Source: an uncultured Clostridia bacterium (GTDB taxonomy: Bacteria > Bacillota > Clostridia > Oscillospirales > Oscillospiraceae). From it: DNA of 8,161 nt. Below, one piece after another: positions 1 through 4,098 of the stretch. The first letter of the stretch is position 1. Every line of letters starts with the position of its first letter. The position numbers and the translations under genes are program-made. Location: NCBI GenBank assembly GCA_937858235.1, contig CALLZZ010000249.1, forward strand, positions 1 to 8,161, given 5' to 3'. The notes beneath the pieces are model-generated. The model did not search any database, was not told the DNA's origin, and saw only the letters and a list, made by a program, of their open reading frames with translations.

Positions 1-84
1 GCGGAAGAGTTCCATGTCCAAGATATTTGCGACTTCCGGATCGAAAGCACGTACATACTGATTGGTGTTACATAGTTGTTTCAT
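1..84 (-). CDS. glyA: Serine hydroxymethyltransferase, N-terminal 28 codons (partial)
   Basis: The minus-strand frame starts at ATG 84-82 and stays open to the window edge, giving MKQLCNTNQYVRAFDPEV followed by a further ten residues ending MELFR. The pattern of a D-P-E motif followed by an acidic helix with ME-L-R is what precedes the conserved RQ..IELIASEN block in clostridial GlyA proteins; that block itself lies outside the window. The enzyme converts serine and tetrahydrofolate to glycine and 5,10-methylene-THF, with PLP as cofactor. A GAAGGGTG ribosome binding site lies at 99-92. An ATG at 89-87 is followed at once by a stop, so 84 is the start. The ZTP riboswitch upstream strongly supports a one-carbon gene. 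The assignment rests on 28 residues plus context; another ZTP-controlled folate or purine gene is the main alternative. Confidence 0.72.
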   Translation of the reverse strand, partial: MKQLCNTNQYVRAFDPEVANILDMELFR

Positions 85-118
85 TACATTGCACCCTTCA
101 TTTCTCTAGTATTTTCTA

Positions 119-219
119 TAAAAAAGCCGACTAACTGGACAGCAGCTGCCCAGACGGTCGACAAAAAAACGATTATACTTCCATGTGGTTGACTCCACTT
201 CCGTCAGTCATATAATCGC
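119..219 (-). promoter_or_regulatory. ZTP (pfl motif) riboswitch with intrinsic terminator, upstream of glyA
   Basis: Read on the minus strand, the leader shows the pfl/ZTP architecture. P1 pairs CGATTATA (218-211) with TATAATCG (177-170). A small hairpin pairs GTGG (198-195) with CCAC (188-185). The conserved TGACTGACGG segment (210-201) can form a pseudoknot, GACGG (205-201) with CCGTC (157-153), next to the characteristic CCGTCTGGGCA (157-147). The same 3' segment also builds a terminator hairpin: CGAC (160-157) with GTCG (131-128), and CTGGGCAG (153-146) with CTGTCCAG (142-135), followed by a T6 tract (125-120). Family knowledge: ZTP or ZMP signals shortage of 10-formyl-THF, and binding favours the pseudoknot over the terminator, turning glyA on. 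The antagonism between pseudoknot and terminator is visible here, because 157-153 takes part in both. Confidence 0.88.
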
Positions 220-223
220 TTTT

Positions 224-253
224 ATTATAAGGATATAGAACAGCGATTGTCAA
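224..253 (-). promoter_or_regulatory. Sigma-A promoter of the ZTP riboswitch-glyA transcript
   Basis: On the minus strand, TTGACA (253-248) and TATAAT (229-224) are separated by 18 bp. Both hexamers are perfect, and the expected start of transcription falls just before P1 of the ZTP riboswitch. Confidence 0.88.
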
Positions 254-348
254 GTGTTTTTCGACAATCTGGAAGCACTTTTTATTTTTCCCTTCTTTAC
301 CGCCATTAAAACAATGCATTGAAGGGGCAATTTTGGAAGAAACGACAG

Positions 349-385
349 AAAAACCCCTGAAAATACAGTGTTTTCAGGGGTTTTT
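349..385 (-). terminator. Intrinsic terminator after rpsI
   Basis: ACCCCTGAAAA (353-363) and TTTTCAGGGGT (371-381) form a perfect stem around a 7-nt loop, flanked by A and T runs on both sides. It lies about 30 bp past the rpsI stop and ends the rplM-rpsI transcript. The symmetrical flanks would let it also stop transcription coming from the other side. Confidence 0.9.
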
Positions 386-415
386 GAGCTTTTTCGATTG
401 GATAAAACCGTTCGT

Positions 416-820
416 TTAGCGCTTTGAGAACTGCGGTGCTCTACGAGCTGCTTTGAGACCGTACTTTTTACGTTCTTTCGTTCTCGGGTCACGGGTGAGG
501 TAGCCGGCCTTTTTGAGGACGGAACGGAATTCGGGATCTACCTGGAGCAGAGCACGGGAGATGCCGTGGCGCAGAGCGCCAGCCTGGCCGGTTACGCCGC
601 CGCCGACAACGGTAGCGATGATGTCGACCTTTTCCACGGTCTCAGTGAGAACCAGGGGCTGACGGGTGATAAGCTTCAGGGTATCGAGACCGAAATAATC
701 ATCAATATCACGGCCATTGATGTTGATTTTGCCGGAACCACCTTCGTATAGGCGTACCCGGGCGATGGAAGACTTACGACGGCCAGTGCCATACAGGTAA
801 GGTTTTTTACTCTTATACAT
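416..820 (-). CDS. rpsI: 30S ribosomal protein S9
   Basis: The 134-residue product is full length for bacterial S9. Near the N-terminus it has the GTGRRKSSIARVRL block, followed by the GxGKININGRDIDDYF region typical of the family. The middle contains TVVGGGVTGQAGALRHGISR, and the basic C-terminal tail ends in APQFSKR, the segment that reaches the P-site tRNA in the 30S subunit. The start at 820 is supported by an AGGGAGG ribosome binding site (837-831) right after the rplM stop. The gene is the second of the rplM-rpsI operon, with an 18-bp intergenic gap, and is followed by a strong terminator. No frameshift or anomaly is seen. Confidence 0.98.
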   Translation of the reverse strand: MYKSKKPYLYGTGRRKSSIARVRLYEGGSGKININGRDIDDYFGLDTLKLITRQPLVLTETVEKVDIIATVVGGGVTGQAGALRHGISRALLQVDPEFRSVLKKAGYLTRDPRTKERKKYGLKAARRAPQFSKR

Positions 821-838
821 CGTTCATATCCCTCCCTA

Positions 839-1264
839 TTATTCGACGACGACGGGCTTCTGAGCAGCGTGACCATGCTCGGAACCGCGATAGACGCGCA
901 GGCGGGTCAGAGCATCGGCACCCAAGCTGTTCTTGGGGAGCATGCCCTTCACGGCCTGCTTGACAGCAAACTCGGGGCGCTTCTGCATGAGGGTACCATA
1001 AGAAATTTCCTTCAGACCGCCGGTCCAGCCGGAATGGTGACGGTAAAATTTCTGTGTGAGCTTGTTGCCGGTGAGGACAGCCTTGTCCGCATTGATGACG
1101 ATAACGAAATCGCCGCAGTCAACGTGGGGGGTGAACTCGGGCTTGATTTTGCCGCGGAGCAGATCGGCGGCAGCAACAGCGGTCTTGCCCAGGGGCTTGC
1201 CAGCTGCATCCAGGACGTACCATTTGCGTTCCAGGTCGCCCTTTTTTGCCATATAAGTGGACAT
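839..1264 (-). CDS. rplM: 50S ribosomal protein L13
   Basis: The 141-residue product matches the usual length of bacterial L13. It has the ERKWYVLDAAGKPLGKTAVA start, the HVDCGDFVIVINADK segment, the TGNKLTQKFYRHHSGWTGG block and the PEFAVKQAVKGMLPKN motif, all hallmarks of the family. L13 is an early-assembly 23S rRNA-binding protein. The start at 1264 is preferred over the internal ATG four codons later because an AGGAGG-like site (1276-1272) lies 7 nt upstream. The gene opens the rplM-rpsI operon behind a sigma-A promoter and a structured leader that may mediate autogenous control. Confidence 0.98.
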   Translation of the reverse strand: MSTYMAKKGDLERKWYVLDAAGKPLGKTAVAAADLLRGKIKPEFTPHVDCGDFVIVINADKAVLTGNKLTQKFYRHHSGWTGGLKEISYGTLMQKRPEFAVKQAVKGMLPKNSLGADALTRLRVYRGSEHGHAAQKPVVVE

Positions 1265-1311
1265 ATTGAAACCTCCATGTTCTTATGAAACAAAACAATT
1301 AAACAAAAATG

Positions 1312-1360
1312 CATGCCGGTTTCGCAGGCAAAAGTGCCCAAAAATGCAAAACACAGCATG
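1312..1360 (-). promoter_or_regulatory. Structured 5' leader of rplM (possible L13 autoregulatory leader)
   Basis: On the minus strand the leader folds as three stacked helices. CATGC (1360-1356) pairs with GCATG (1316-1312), TTTTGCA (1351-1345) pairs with TGCGAAA (1326-1320) through one G-U, and GGCA (1338-1335) pairs with TGCC (1330-1327). A 5' bulge of mostly U separates the last two. L13 leaders that bind the protein and repress the operon are known in low-GC Gram-positives, and position fits. I cannot confirm a match to that family's consensus from memory. The predicted transcription start falls at about 1358, so the outermost pairs may be only partly transcribed. Confidence 0.45.
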
Positions 1361-1364
1361 TATA

Positions 1365-1394
1365 GTTATAGCACAGAGATCCGACTTCTGTCAA
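1365..1394 (-). promoter_or_regulatory. Sigma-A promoter of rplM-rpsI
   Basis: On the minus strand, TTGACA (1394-1389) and TATAAC (1370-1365) are separated by 18 bp, about 100 bp ahead of the rplM start codon. The stretch from here to the end of bofA (1395-1499) is T/A-rich and shows no convincing hairpin terminator, so some read-through from bofA is possible. Confidence 0.82.
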
Positions 1395-1499
1395 CCAATT
1401 TTTCCGTTTTTTTAATTTACCATTTTGTTATCTCTTGATTCCTTCATTTTTCTCCCGCGTACTCTCATTCCCTAAACTTCGATTTTTGTTTTTTCGTCC

Positions 1500-1769
1500 T
1501 CATCCTGCCCGCACCAGCCAGTTGAGCATCATCAGCAGCCCAAATCCCGGCGCGCCCAACACGCCCAACACCAGTGCATTACAGAGGTTAACCCCCAGAT
1601 TCAACCCAATGGCACCGCCTACATAGGACAGGGCTGTGAGGACGCCGGCACCTAAAGTGGTACGAAAGATGAGCTTGACCACCCATGCCACCAAACGGCG
1701 GAACAAAATCAGCAGCAGCAGTCCGCCAAACACCCCAATTCCCCAGAGCACCTGGGTTTCAGTACTCAT
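1500..1769 (-). CDS. bofA: BofA family pro-sigma-K processing inhibitor
   Basis: The 89-residue, very hydrophobic protein is the usual size for BofA. It has membrane segments at about residues 8-24, 40-55 and 63-84, and carries the family signature GLNLGVNLCNALVLGVLGAPG (residues about 54-74), corresponding to the LG.N..TALV.GILG.PG region. In Bacillus, BofA sits in the outer forespore membrane with SpoIVFA and holds the SpoIVFB protease inactive until the sigma-K checkpoint. The start codon directly follows the yaaL stop (TAAATG), with GGAGG at the end of yaaL as ribosome binding site, so translation is probably coupled. Its presence argues for an endospore-forming lineage. No clear terminator follows before the rplM promoter. 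Confidence 0.88.
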   Translation of the reverse strand: MSTETQVLWGIGVFGGLLLLILFRRLVAWVVKLIFRTTLGAGVLTALSYVGGAIGLNLGVNLCNALVLGVLGAPGFGLLMMLNWLVRAG

Positions 1770-2012
1770 TTAGCTGCCTCCCAATGCCTTGACCCGGCGG
1801 AGCAAATAGGTATACCTGGCCTGGAGGGATTTAATCTCAAAGACAGAGGATTCGATCAGATCGGGATCCTCCACCGCATCGAACTGGAGATACGCCTGCT
1901 GAATTTGCAGCCGAGTCCGCTCCAGCCCATCCATCAGTTCCAGCCGTTCCGAGCCCTCCCGGCTAGCCACCTCCTTTTTCAGCCCTAGAGCCCGCATTAC
2001 CAGATCCGTCAT
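1770..2012 (-). CDS. yaaL: YaaL family protein (DUF2508)
   Basis: The 80-residue soluble, helical and charged protein has no known biochemical function. It shows the family pattern QQAYLQFDAVEDPDLIESS followed by an E-IKSLQARYTYLLRRVK helix. The start at 2012 is chosen over an upstream in-frame ATG because AAAGGAGG (2026-2019) sits 6 nt ahead of it and the extra N-terminal sequence is unlike the family. In Bacillus, recR-yaaL-bofA are consecutive, and here yaaL abuts bofA with no spacing, which supports both calls. recR is not present in this window. A pairing role with bofA in sporulation is inference from conserved neighbourhood only. Confidence 0.85.
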   Translation of the reverse strand: MTDLVMRALGLKKEVASREGSERLELMDGLERTRLQIQQAYLQFDAVEDPDLIESSVFEIKSLQARYTYLLRRVKALGGS

Positions 2013-2036
2013 CGAACCGCCTCCTTTCTTGTTTTC

Positions 2037-2068
2037 AGTATATCTAATTTGTTGGACAATTATTCCAA
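2037..2068 (-). promoter_or_regulatory. Possible yaaL-bofA promoter with overlapping dyad
   Basis: Upstream of yaaL on the minus strand, TTGGAA (2068-2063) and TAGATA (2046-2041) lie 16 bp apart, a weak sigma-A-like pair. The alternative TATACT (2042-2037) is too far from it. The -35 area is a dyad, TTGGA (2052-2056) and TCCAA (2064-2068), with a 7-bp centre. A sporulation sigma factor could be used instead. No other promoter is convincing here. Confidence 0.25.
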
Positions 2069-2152
2069 CGAATCCACCCCATTCCAAGCTGCCCGGTGCT
2101 TTTTTCCAGATCCTCACCACTGCATATTTTCAATCTCGTGAGCCATACTAGA

Positions 2153-2736
2153 CTCAGACAGCGCAGCGACGATCTTCCCTCCTATCAGACCGGTGTCGCA
2201 GAGCATTTCTCTGTGATGAATGGTCAGAGTGAATATCGTGAGCCGGCCGGTAACCGCATTTCTGCGGAAAACGGCTGCCCCTCCAGTTCTTTACGCGCCT
2301 GTCTGAGGATAGGGACACGCGGTACCGAATGATCCCGGCGCCGCGTGTCCCAAAGGAATCGTGTCTAATCTGCACATTCCCGCCGATTTCCCTTTTGTCC
2401 GGAGTCTGTGAAAGACGCCACGTTGTGATTCGGACGGAATCGGTTTTCCCCGGAGCTGCTGGGGGTAACTGCTGCCCACTCATCTTCTATCAATGGGTCG
2501 GGAACCGCTCTTGCCCCCCAGCTCTTTTTGCGAGCTATCGAGCCCGTTGGGGCGACCTCCATGGTATTCCTAAGTTGTGCTGCCGCTTCGCATATTTGGT
2601 GCTGTCCCGATGATTGGTGGTACCGGGTTTAGCGAATAGGCAGACGATATGTGAAGAAGCCGCTAACGCTCCAAACCCTAAACTATTTTACACAATGCAA
2701 CGCAAAAGAACCGTCCAAATGAACGGTTCTTTTTTC
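2153..2736 (+). ncRNA. Candidate large structured non-coding RNA, class unknown
   Basis: No credible protein is encoded between yaaL and the Xre module; the frames in both directions look random. Instead the stretch is packed with paired segments. CTCAGACAG (2153-2161) pairs with CTGTCTGAG (2299-2307) across 137 nt, closing a domain that contains GCGAC/GTCGC, CAGAG/CTCTG, and AGCCG/CGGCT around CCGCA-TTTC-TGCGG. GGGACACGCGG (2312-2322) pairs with CCGCGTGTCCC (2341-2351). CCGATT and GTCCGGA pair with TTCGGAC and AATCGG between about 2382 and 2442. GAGCTG and GGGGG pair with CCCCC and CAGCTC between about 2454 and 2525. GGGT and TTAGCG pair with CGCTAA and ACCC between about 2626 and 2687. An intrinsic terminator with a T run ends it. 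Plus strand is favoured by the terminator and one G-U pair; one loop helix favours minus. Length resembles OLE or ROOL RNAs, but I recognise neither. No strong promoter is seen; TGCATATTT near 2121 is the best weak -10. Confidence 0.42.
2704..2735 (+). terminator. Intrinsic terminator between the RNA candidate and the Xre module
   Basis: AAAAGAACCGT (2704-2714) and ACGGTTCTTTT (2723-2733) form an 11-bp perfect stem around an 8-nt loop, followed by a T6 run (2730-2735) on the plus strand. On the minus strand four Ts follow, so it can also end the convergent Xre/DUF6442 transcript. Its stronger T tract points to a plus-strand transcript arriving from the left, where no protein gene exists. Confidence 0.85.
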
Positions 2737-2770
2737 CTGGCATTATCAAAAAGGCCGATTTCCGTCCTCA

Positions 2771-2804
2771 TATTTAAGGGAAGTCTTTTGACTTCCCTTA
2801 AATA
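2771..2804. repeat. Perfect 15-bp inverted repeat with TTTT loop
   Basis: TATTTAAGGGAAGTC (2771-2785) and GACTTCCCTTAAATA (2790-2804) are exact complements around four Ts. It lies 55 bp past the xre stop. Neither strand has a T tract immediately after the stem, so it is not a canonical terminator. It may protect the 3' end of the xre mRNA or be a mobile-element footprint. Confidence 0.8.
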
Positions 2805-2858
2805 ACATTTCAAAAAAATCTGTATTTGGATGAATGGGTATAAATTACATTCATAGCT

Positions 2859-3068
2859 CTAATCAAAGTAAAAAAGTTCTTCAAACTTTTTATCTAATGC
2901 TATACATAGAACCAAAGCTAATTTTGCTGACGGACAAAATTGCCCAGTTTCAATAGAACTGATTGTTTGTCGTGATACCCCTACATTTTCAGCCAATTGG
3001 CTCTGTGATATATTCTTTTCGGCTCTGGCAACCTTTAAACGATTTTTTAATATCAATTCGTCTTTCAT
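2859..3068 (-). CDS. Small Xre-family HTH transcriptional regulator (YozG-like)
   Basis: The 69-residue protein is almost wholly one Cro/C1-type helix-turn-helix domain. It begins KNRLKVARAEKNISQSQLAE, with recognition-helix region VSRQTISSIETGQ at about residues 31-43 and a C-terminal helix LALVLCIALDKKFEELF. No effector domain is present, so any signal must come from partners. The start lies 5 nt after the stop of the membrane-protein gene, with an AGGAG site inside that gene's last codons, so the two are co-transcribed and probably translationally coupled. Inference: it is a candidate to bind the three CAAGT-rich palindromes over the operon promoter and repress its own operon. The gene is markedly AT-rich (18 GC in 60 bases sampled) compared with the folate and heat-shock genes, suggesting acquisition. 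Confidence 0.88.
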   Translation of the reverse strand: MKDELILKNRLKVARAEKNISQSQLAENVGVSRQTISSIETGQFCPSAKLALVLCIALDKKFEELFYFD

Positions 3069-3073
3069 TAAGA

Positions 3074-3382
3074 TTAAGCTCCTAAAAAGAAAGCTATCGT
3101 CCCTGCAATTACACCTATAGTCCCTAAAATTCCACTTACAAGGAACTTGTTTGACCCAAGTTTTTTATATTTATAAAAGCTTGTAGTCGTTATATAACCA
3201 GTAAAAATTGAAACTAATTCATAACTTCTAACTCCATGAACCAAATTCCAAATACCAAAGAATAAAACCATGCCAAGTACCGTAATTAGCCCCCAATTAT
3301 AAGAACCTGTTTCAATCATTTCTTCTCTCTCGTCAATACCAGTTTTTTTACTCTTTTCTAATATTTCTTCTTTTTTCATCAT
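3074..3382 (-). CDS. Small membrane protein, DUF6442-like
   Basis: The 102-residue protein has a charged cytoplasmic N-terminus, MKKEEILEKSKKTGIDEREE, typical of proteins annotated as DUF6442, followed by three hydrophobic segments at about residues 30-48, 55-70 and 80-101. No catalytic motif is seen and its function is unknown. The start at 3382 (the first of two adjacent ATGs) is chosen because AAAGGAG (3396-3390) lies 7 nt upstream; an in-frame ATG farther up would remove the promoter. It is the first gene of an operon with the Xre regulator. Pairing of a tiny HTH repressor with a small membrane protein recurs in Firmicutes; a role of the membrane partner in sensing or in sequestering the repressor is inference only. 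Base composition is AT-rich, like its partner. Confidence 0.8.
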   Translation of the reverse strand: MMKKEEILEKSKKTGIDEREEMIETGSYNWGLITVLGMVLFFGIWNLVHGVRSYELVSIFTGYITTTSFYKYKKLGSNKFLVSGILGTIGVIAGTIAFFLGA

Positions 3383-3409
3383 ACAACAACTCCTTTCTCT
3401 TGTAATTTT

Positions 3410-3438
3410 AATATACCATTTAAAGCATATCACGTCAA
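3410..3438 (-). promoter_or_regulatory. Promoter of the DUF6442-xre operon
   Basis: On the minus strand, TTGACG (3438-3433) and TATATT (3415-3410) are separated by 17 bp, close to the sigma-A consensus. The -35 overlaps the proximal palindrome at 3436-3447, so a protein bound there would block RNA polymerase. Confidence 0.8.
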
Positions 3439-3488
3439 GTGCACTTGTCAAAACGCAAGTATGCTTGGCAAAAACACAAGTACACTTG
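3436..3488. repeat. Three spaced palindromic operators upstream of the xre operon
   Basis: CAAGTGCACTTG (3436-3447), CAAGTATGCTTG (3456-3467) and CAAGTACACTTG (3477-3488) share the form CAAGTryrCTTG. Starts are 20 and 21 bp apart, that is about two helical turns, so dimers bound to them would lie on one face of the DNA. The first overlaps the -35 box of the DUF6442-xre promoter. The likely ligand is the Xre protein encoded by the second gene, acting as an autorepressor, but this is inferred from position. Confidence 0.8.
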
Positions 3489-3496
3489 TTGCCATA

Positions 3497-3742
3497 TTAT
3501 AGTTTCATTGCAAGATTTACAAATATAACATTGCTTGCCTCTAAAACATATCCGTTTTTTGAAATAAGCCCATAGTAATACAGGTTAACCGTACCACCAA
3601 TACGGCCATCAAAAGTGTCGAGCCATCTATGCTGAGAAAGTCGTGTATTTTTTTCTAGAAATTGTAGAAAATGAGATGTAATAGTAAGGCTCTGCCCCGG
3701 AAAGGAAGCGTATTTGCAACTCTTACGCCAGGCAGAACTGAT
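3497..3742 (-). pseudogene. Open minus-strand frame without start, possible gene remnant
   Basis: Eighty-one sense codons run from just after a stop at 3745-3743 to TAA at 3499-3497, with no usable start codon at the upstream end. The downstream two thirds read like folded protein, with RLSQHRWLDTFDG, then GTVNLYYYGLISKNGY, then a hydrophobic end. I do not recognise the family. The 3' half is AT-rich like the neighbouring Xre module, whereas the 5' part is GC-richer and overlaps a plus-strand frame, so a junction near 3660-3690 is possible. It ends 9 bp before the operator array. It could be a truncated gene trailing the acquired module, or chance. Confidence 0.22.
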
Positions 3743-3829
3743 TCAGCGCCTGGCGAAGCAACAAAGGAAGAGACGGTTTTCGAGGAACTTTTCACATTTT
3801 TCTTGCAATGTTGCAACAACAGGTTATAA
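3671..3829 (+). other. Small open frame of 52 codons, doubtful
   Basis: A plus-strand frame from ATG 3671 to TAA 3827-3829 reads MRCNSKALPRKGS and then a Thr/Gly/acidic stretch ending in FEELFTFFLQCC. No ribosome binding site precedes the ATG, the stop lies inside the -10 box of the folT promoter, and an inverted repeat (CGCCAGGC 3726-3733, GCCTGGCG 3748-3755) lies in its middle. It may be the end of a degraded gene or a spurious frame within an interspersed repeat. Function cannot be suggested. Confidence 0.15.
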
Positions 3830-3830
3830 T
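3803..3830 (+). promoter_or_regulatory. Promoter of the THF riboswitch-folT-folC transcript
   Basis: TTGCAA (3803-3808) and TATAAT (3825-3830) are separated by 16 bp. Transcription would begin at about 3837, ten bases before P1 of the riboswitch. The -35 region contains TTGCAA twice (3803-3808 and 3811-3816), each a palindrome. Confidence 0.78.
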
Positions 3831-3847
3831 AGACTTTACAACTGAAT

Positions 3848-3976
3848 GGCAGAGTAGGTGTACGCGTGTTCGCAGCCTCCTTCACGGGAGCGCTGCACTA
3901 GTATCGGTGAGACGGGGAGTTGTTCACCGGGCGAAAGGAATCAAGTCCGGCAGTGCGTGCGCCGCATCCCGCTGCC
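3848..3976 (+). promoter_or_regulatory. Tetrahydrofolate riboswitch, class I, upstream of folT
   Basis: The ends match the THF-I motif: GGCAGAGTAGGTG at the 5' side and GCCGCATCCCGCTGCC at the 3' side. P1 pairs GGCAG (3848-3852) with CTGCC (3972-3976). P2 pairs GGTGTACGCGT (3857-3867) with GTGCGTGCGCC (3953-3963) over 11 positions including G-U pairs. Inside, a CGGTGA...TCACCG hairpin (about 3905-3929) carries a G-rich loop as in P3 of the family, and an extra hairpin GCAG-CTCC/GGAG-CTGC (about 3872-3896) makes the aptamer roughly 40 nt longer than the ~90-nt textbook form. Known ligands are reduced folates, which repress folate uptake genes. The downstream folT gene fits exactly. Confidence 0.82.
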
Positions 3977-3993
3977 GCATATCAATGAGGAAA

Positions 3994-4090
3994 CGGGATG
4001 TCTGTGCATACTTTCATTAGTTAGTGCGCTATGGCATCCTTTTGATATCCCCCCCTTCTTATGCGGCATTCTGTCGCATAAAAAAGGAGG
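3994..4090 (+). promoter_or_regulatory. Expression platform with ribosome-binding-site hairpin for folT
   Basis: Three pairings are visible. CGGGATG (3994-4000) can pair with CATCCCG (3965-3971), which destroys the aptamer's P1 side. Alternatively GGATGTC (3996-4002) pairs with GGCATCC (4033-4039). Finally TTATGCG (4059-4065) pairs with CGCATAA (4075-4081), and the stem extends imperfectly so that the C-run (4050-4054) covers the GGAGG of the folT ribosome binding site (4086-4090). No T tract follows, so control is probably at translation rather than termination. Which state binds THF is inference; the expected outcome is repression. Confidence 0.55.
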
Positions 4091-4098
4091 AATCCCCT

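Noticed and set aside
566..751. A 61-codon plus-strand open frame
   Set aside because: It is antisense to rpsI, whose identity is certain, and its sequence is not protein-like.
869..1288. A 139-codon plus-strand open frame
   Set aside because: It is fully antisense to rplM, has no ribosome binding site and arises from the regular codon use of L13.
2081..2106. Terminator formed by AAGC...GCTTTTTT
   Set aside because: The stem is only about four base pairs and no plus-strand gene precedes it.
2154..2483. A 109-codon minus-strand open frame and several others between 2096 and 2805
   Set aside because: Compositions are random, none has a good ribosome binding site, and the region's inverted repeats explain the sequence better as RNA.
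2153..2736. RNase P RNA, tmRNA, SRP RNA or group II intron
   Set aside because: I could not find the RNase P P4 segments, a tmRNA tag frame or acceptor stem, the SRP GGAAGC tetraloop region, or a group II domain V.
3436..3488. CRISPR array
   Set aside because: Only three 12-bp units with 8-9 bp spacers, each unit palindromic and overlapping a promoter; operator sites fit, CRISPR does not.
3848..3976. Cobalamin riboswitch
   Set aside because: The TCCGGCA segment recalls the B12 box, but P1, P2 and the GAGTAG and GCATCC strands match the THF switch and the downstream gene is folT.
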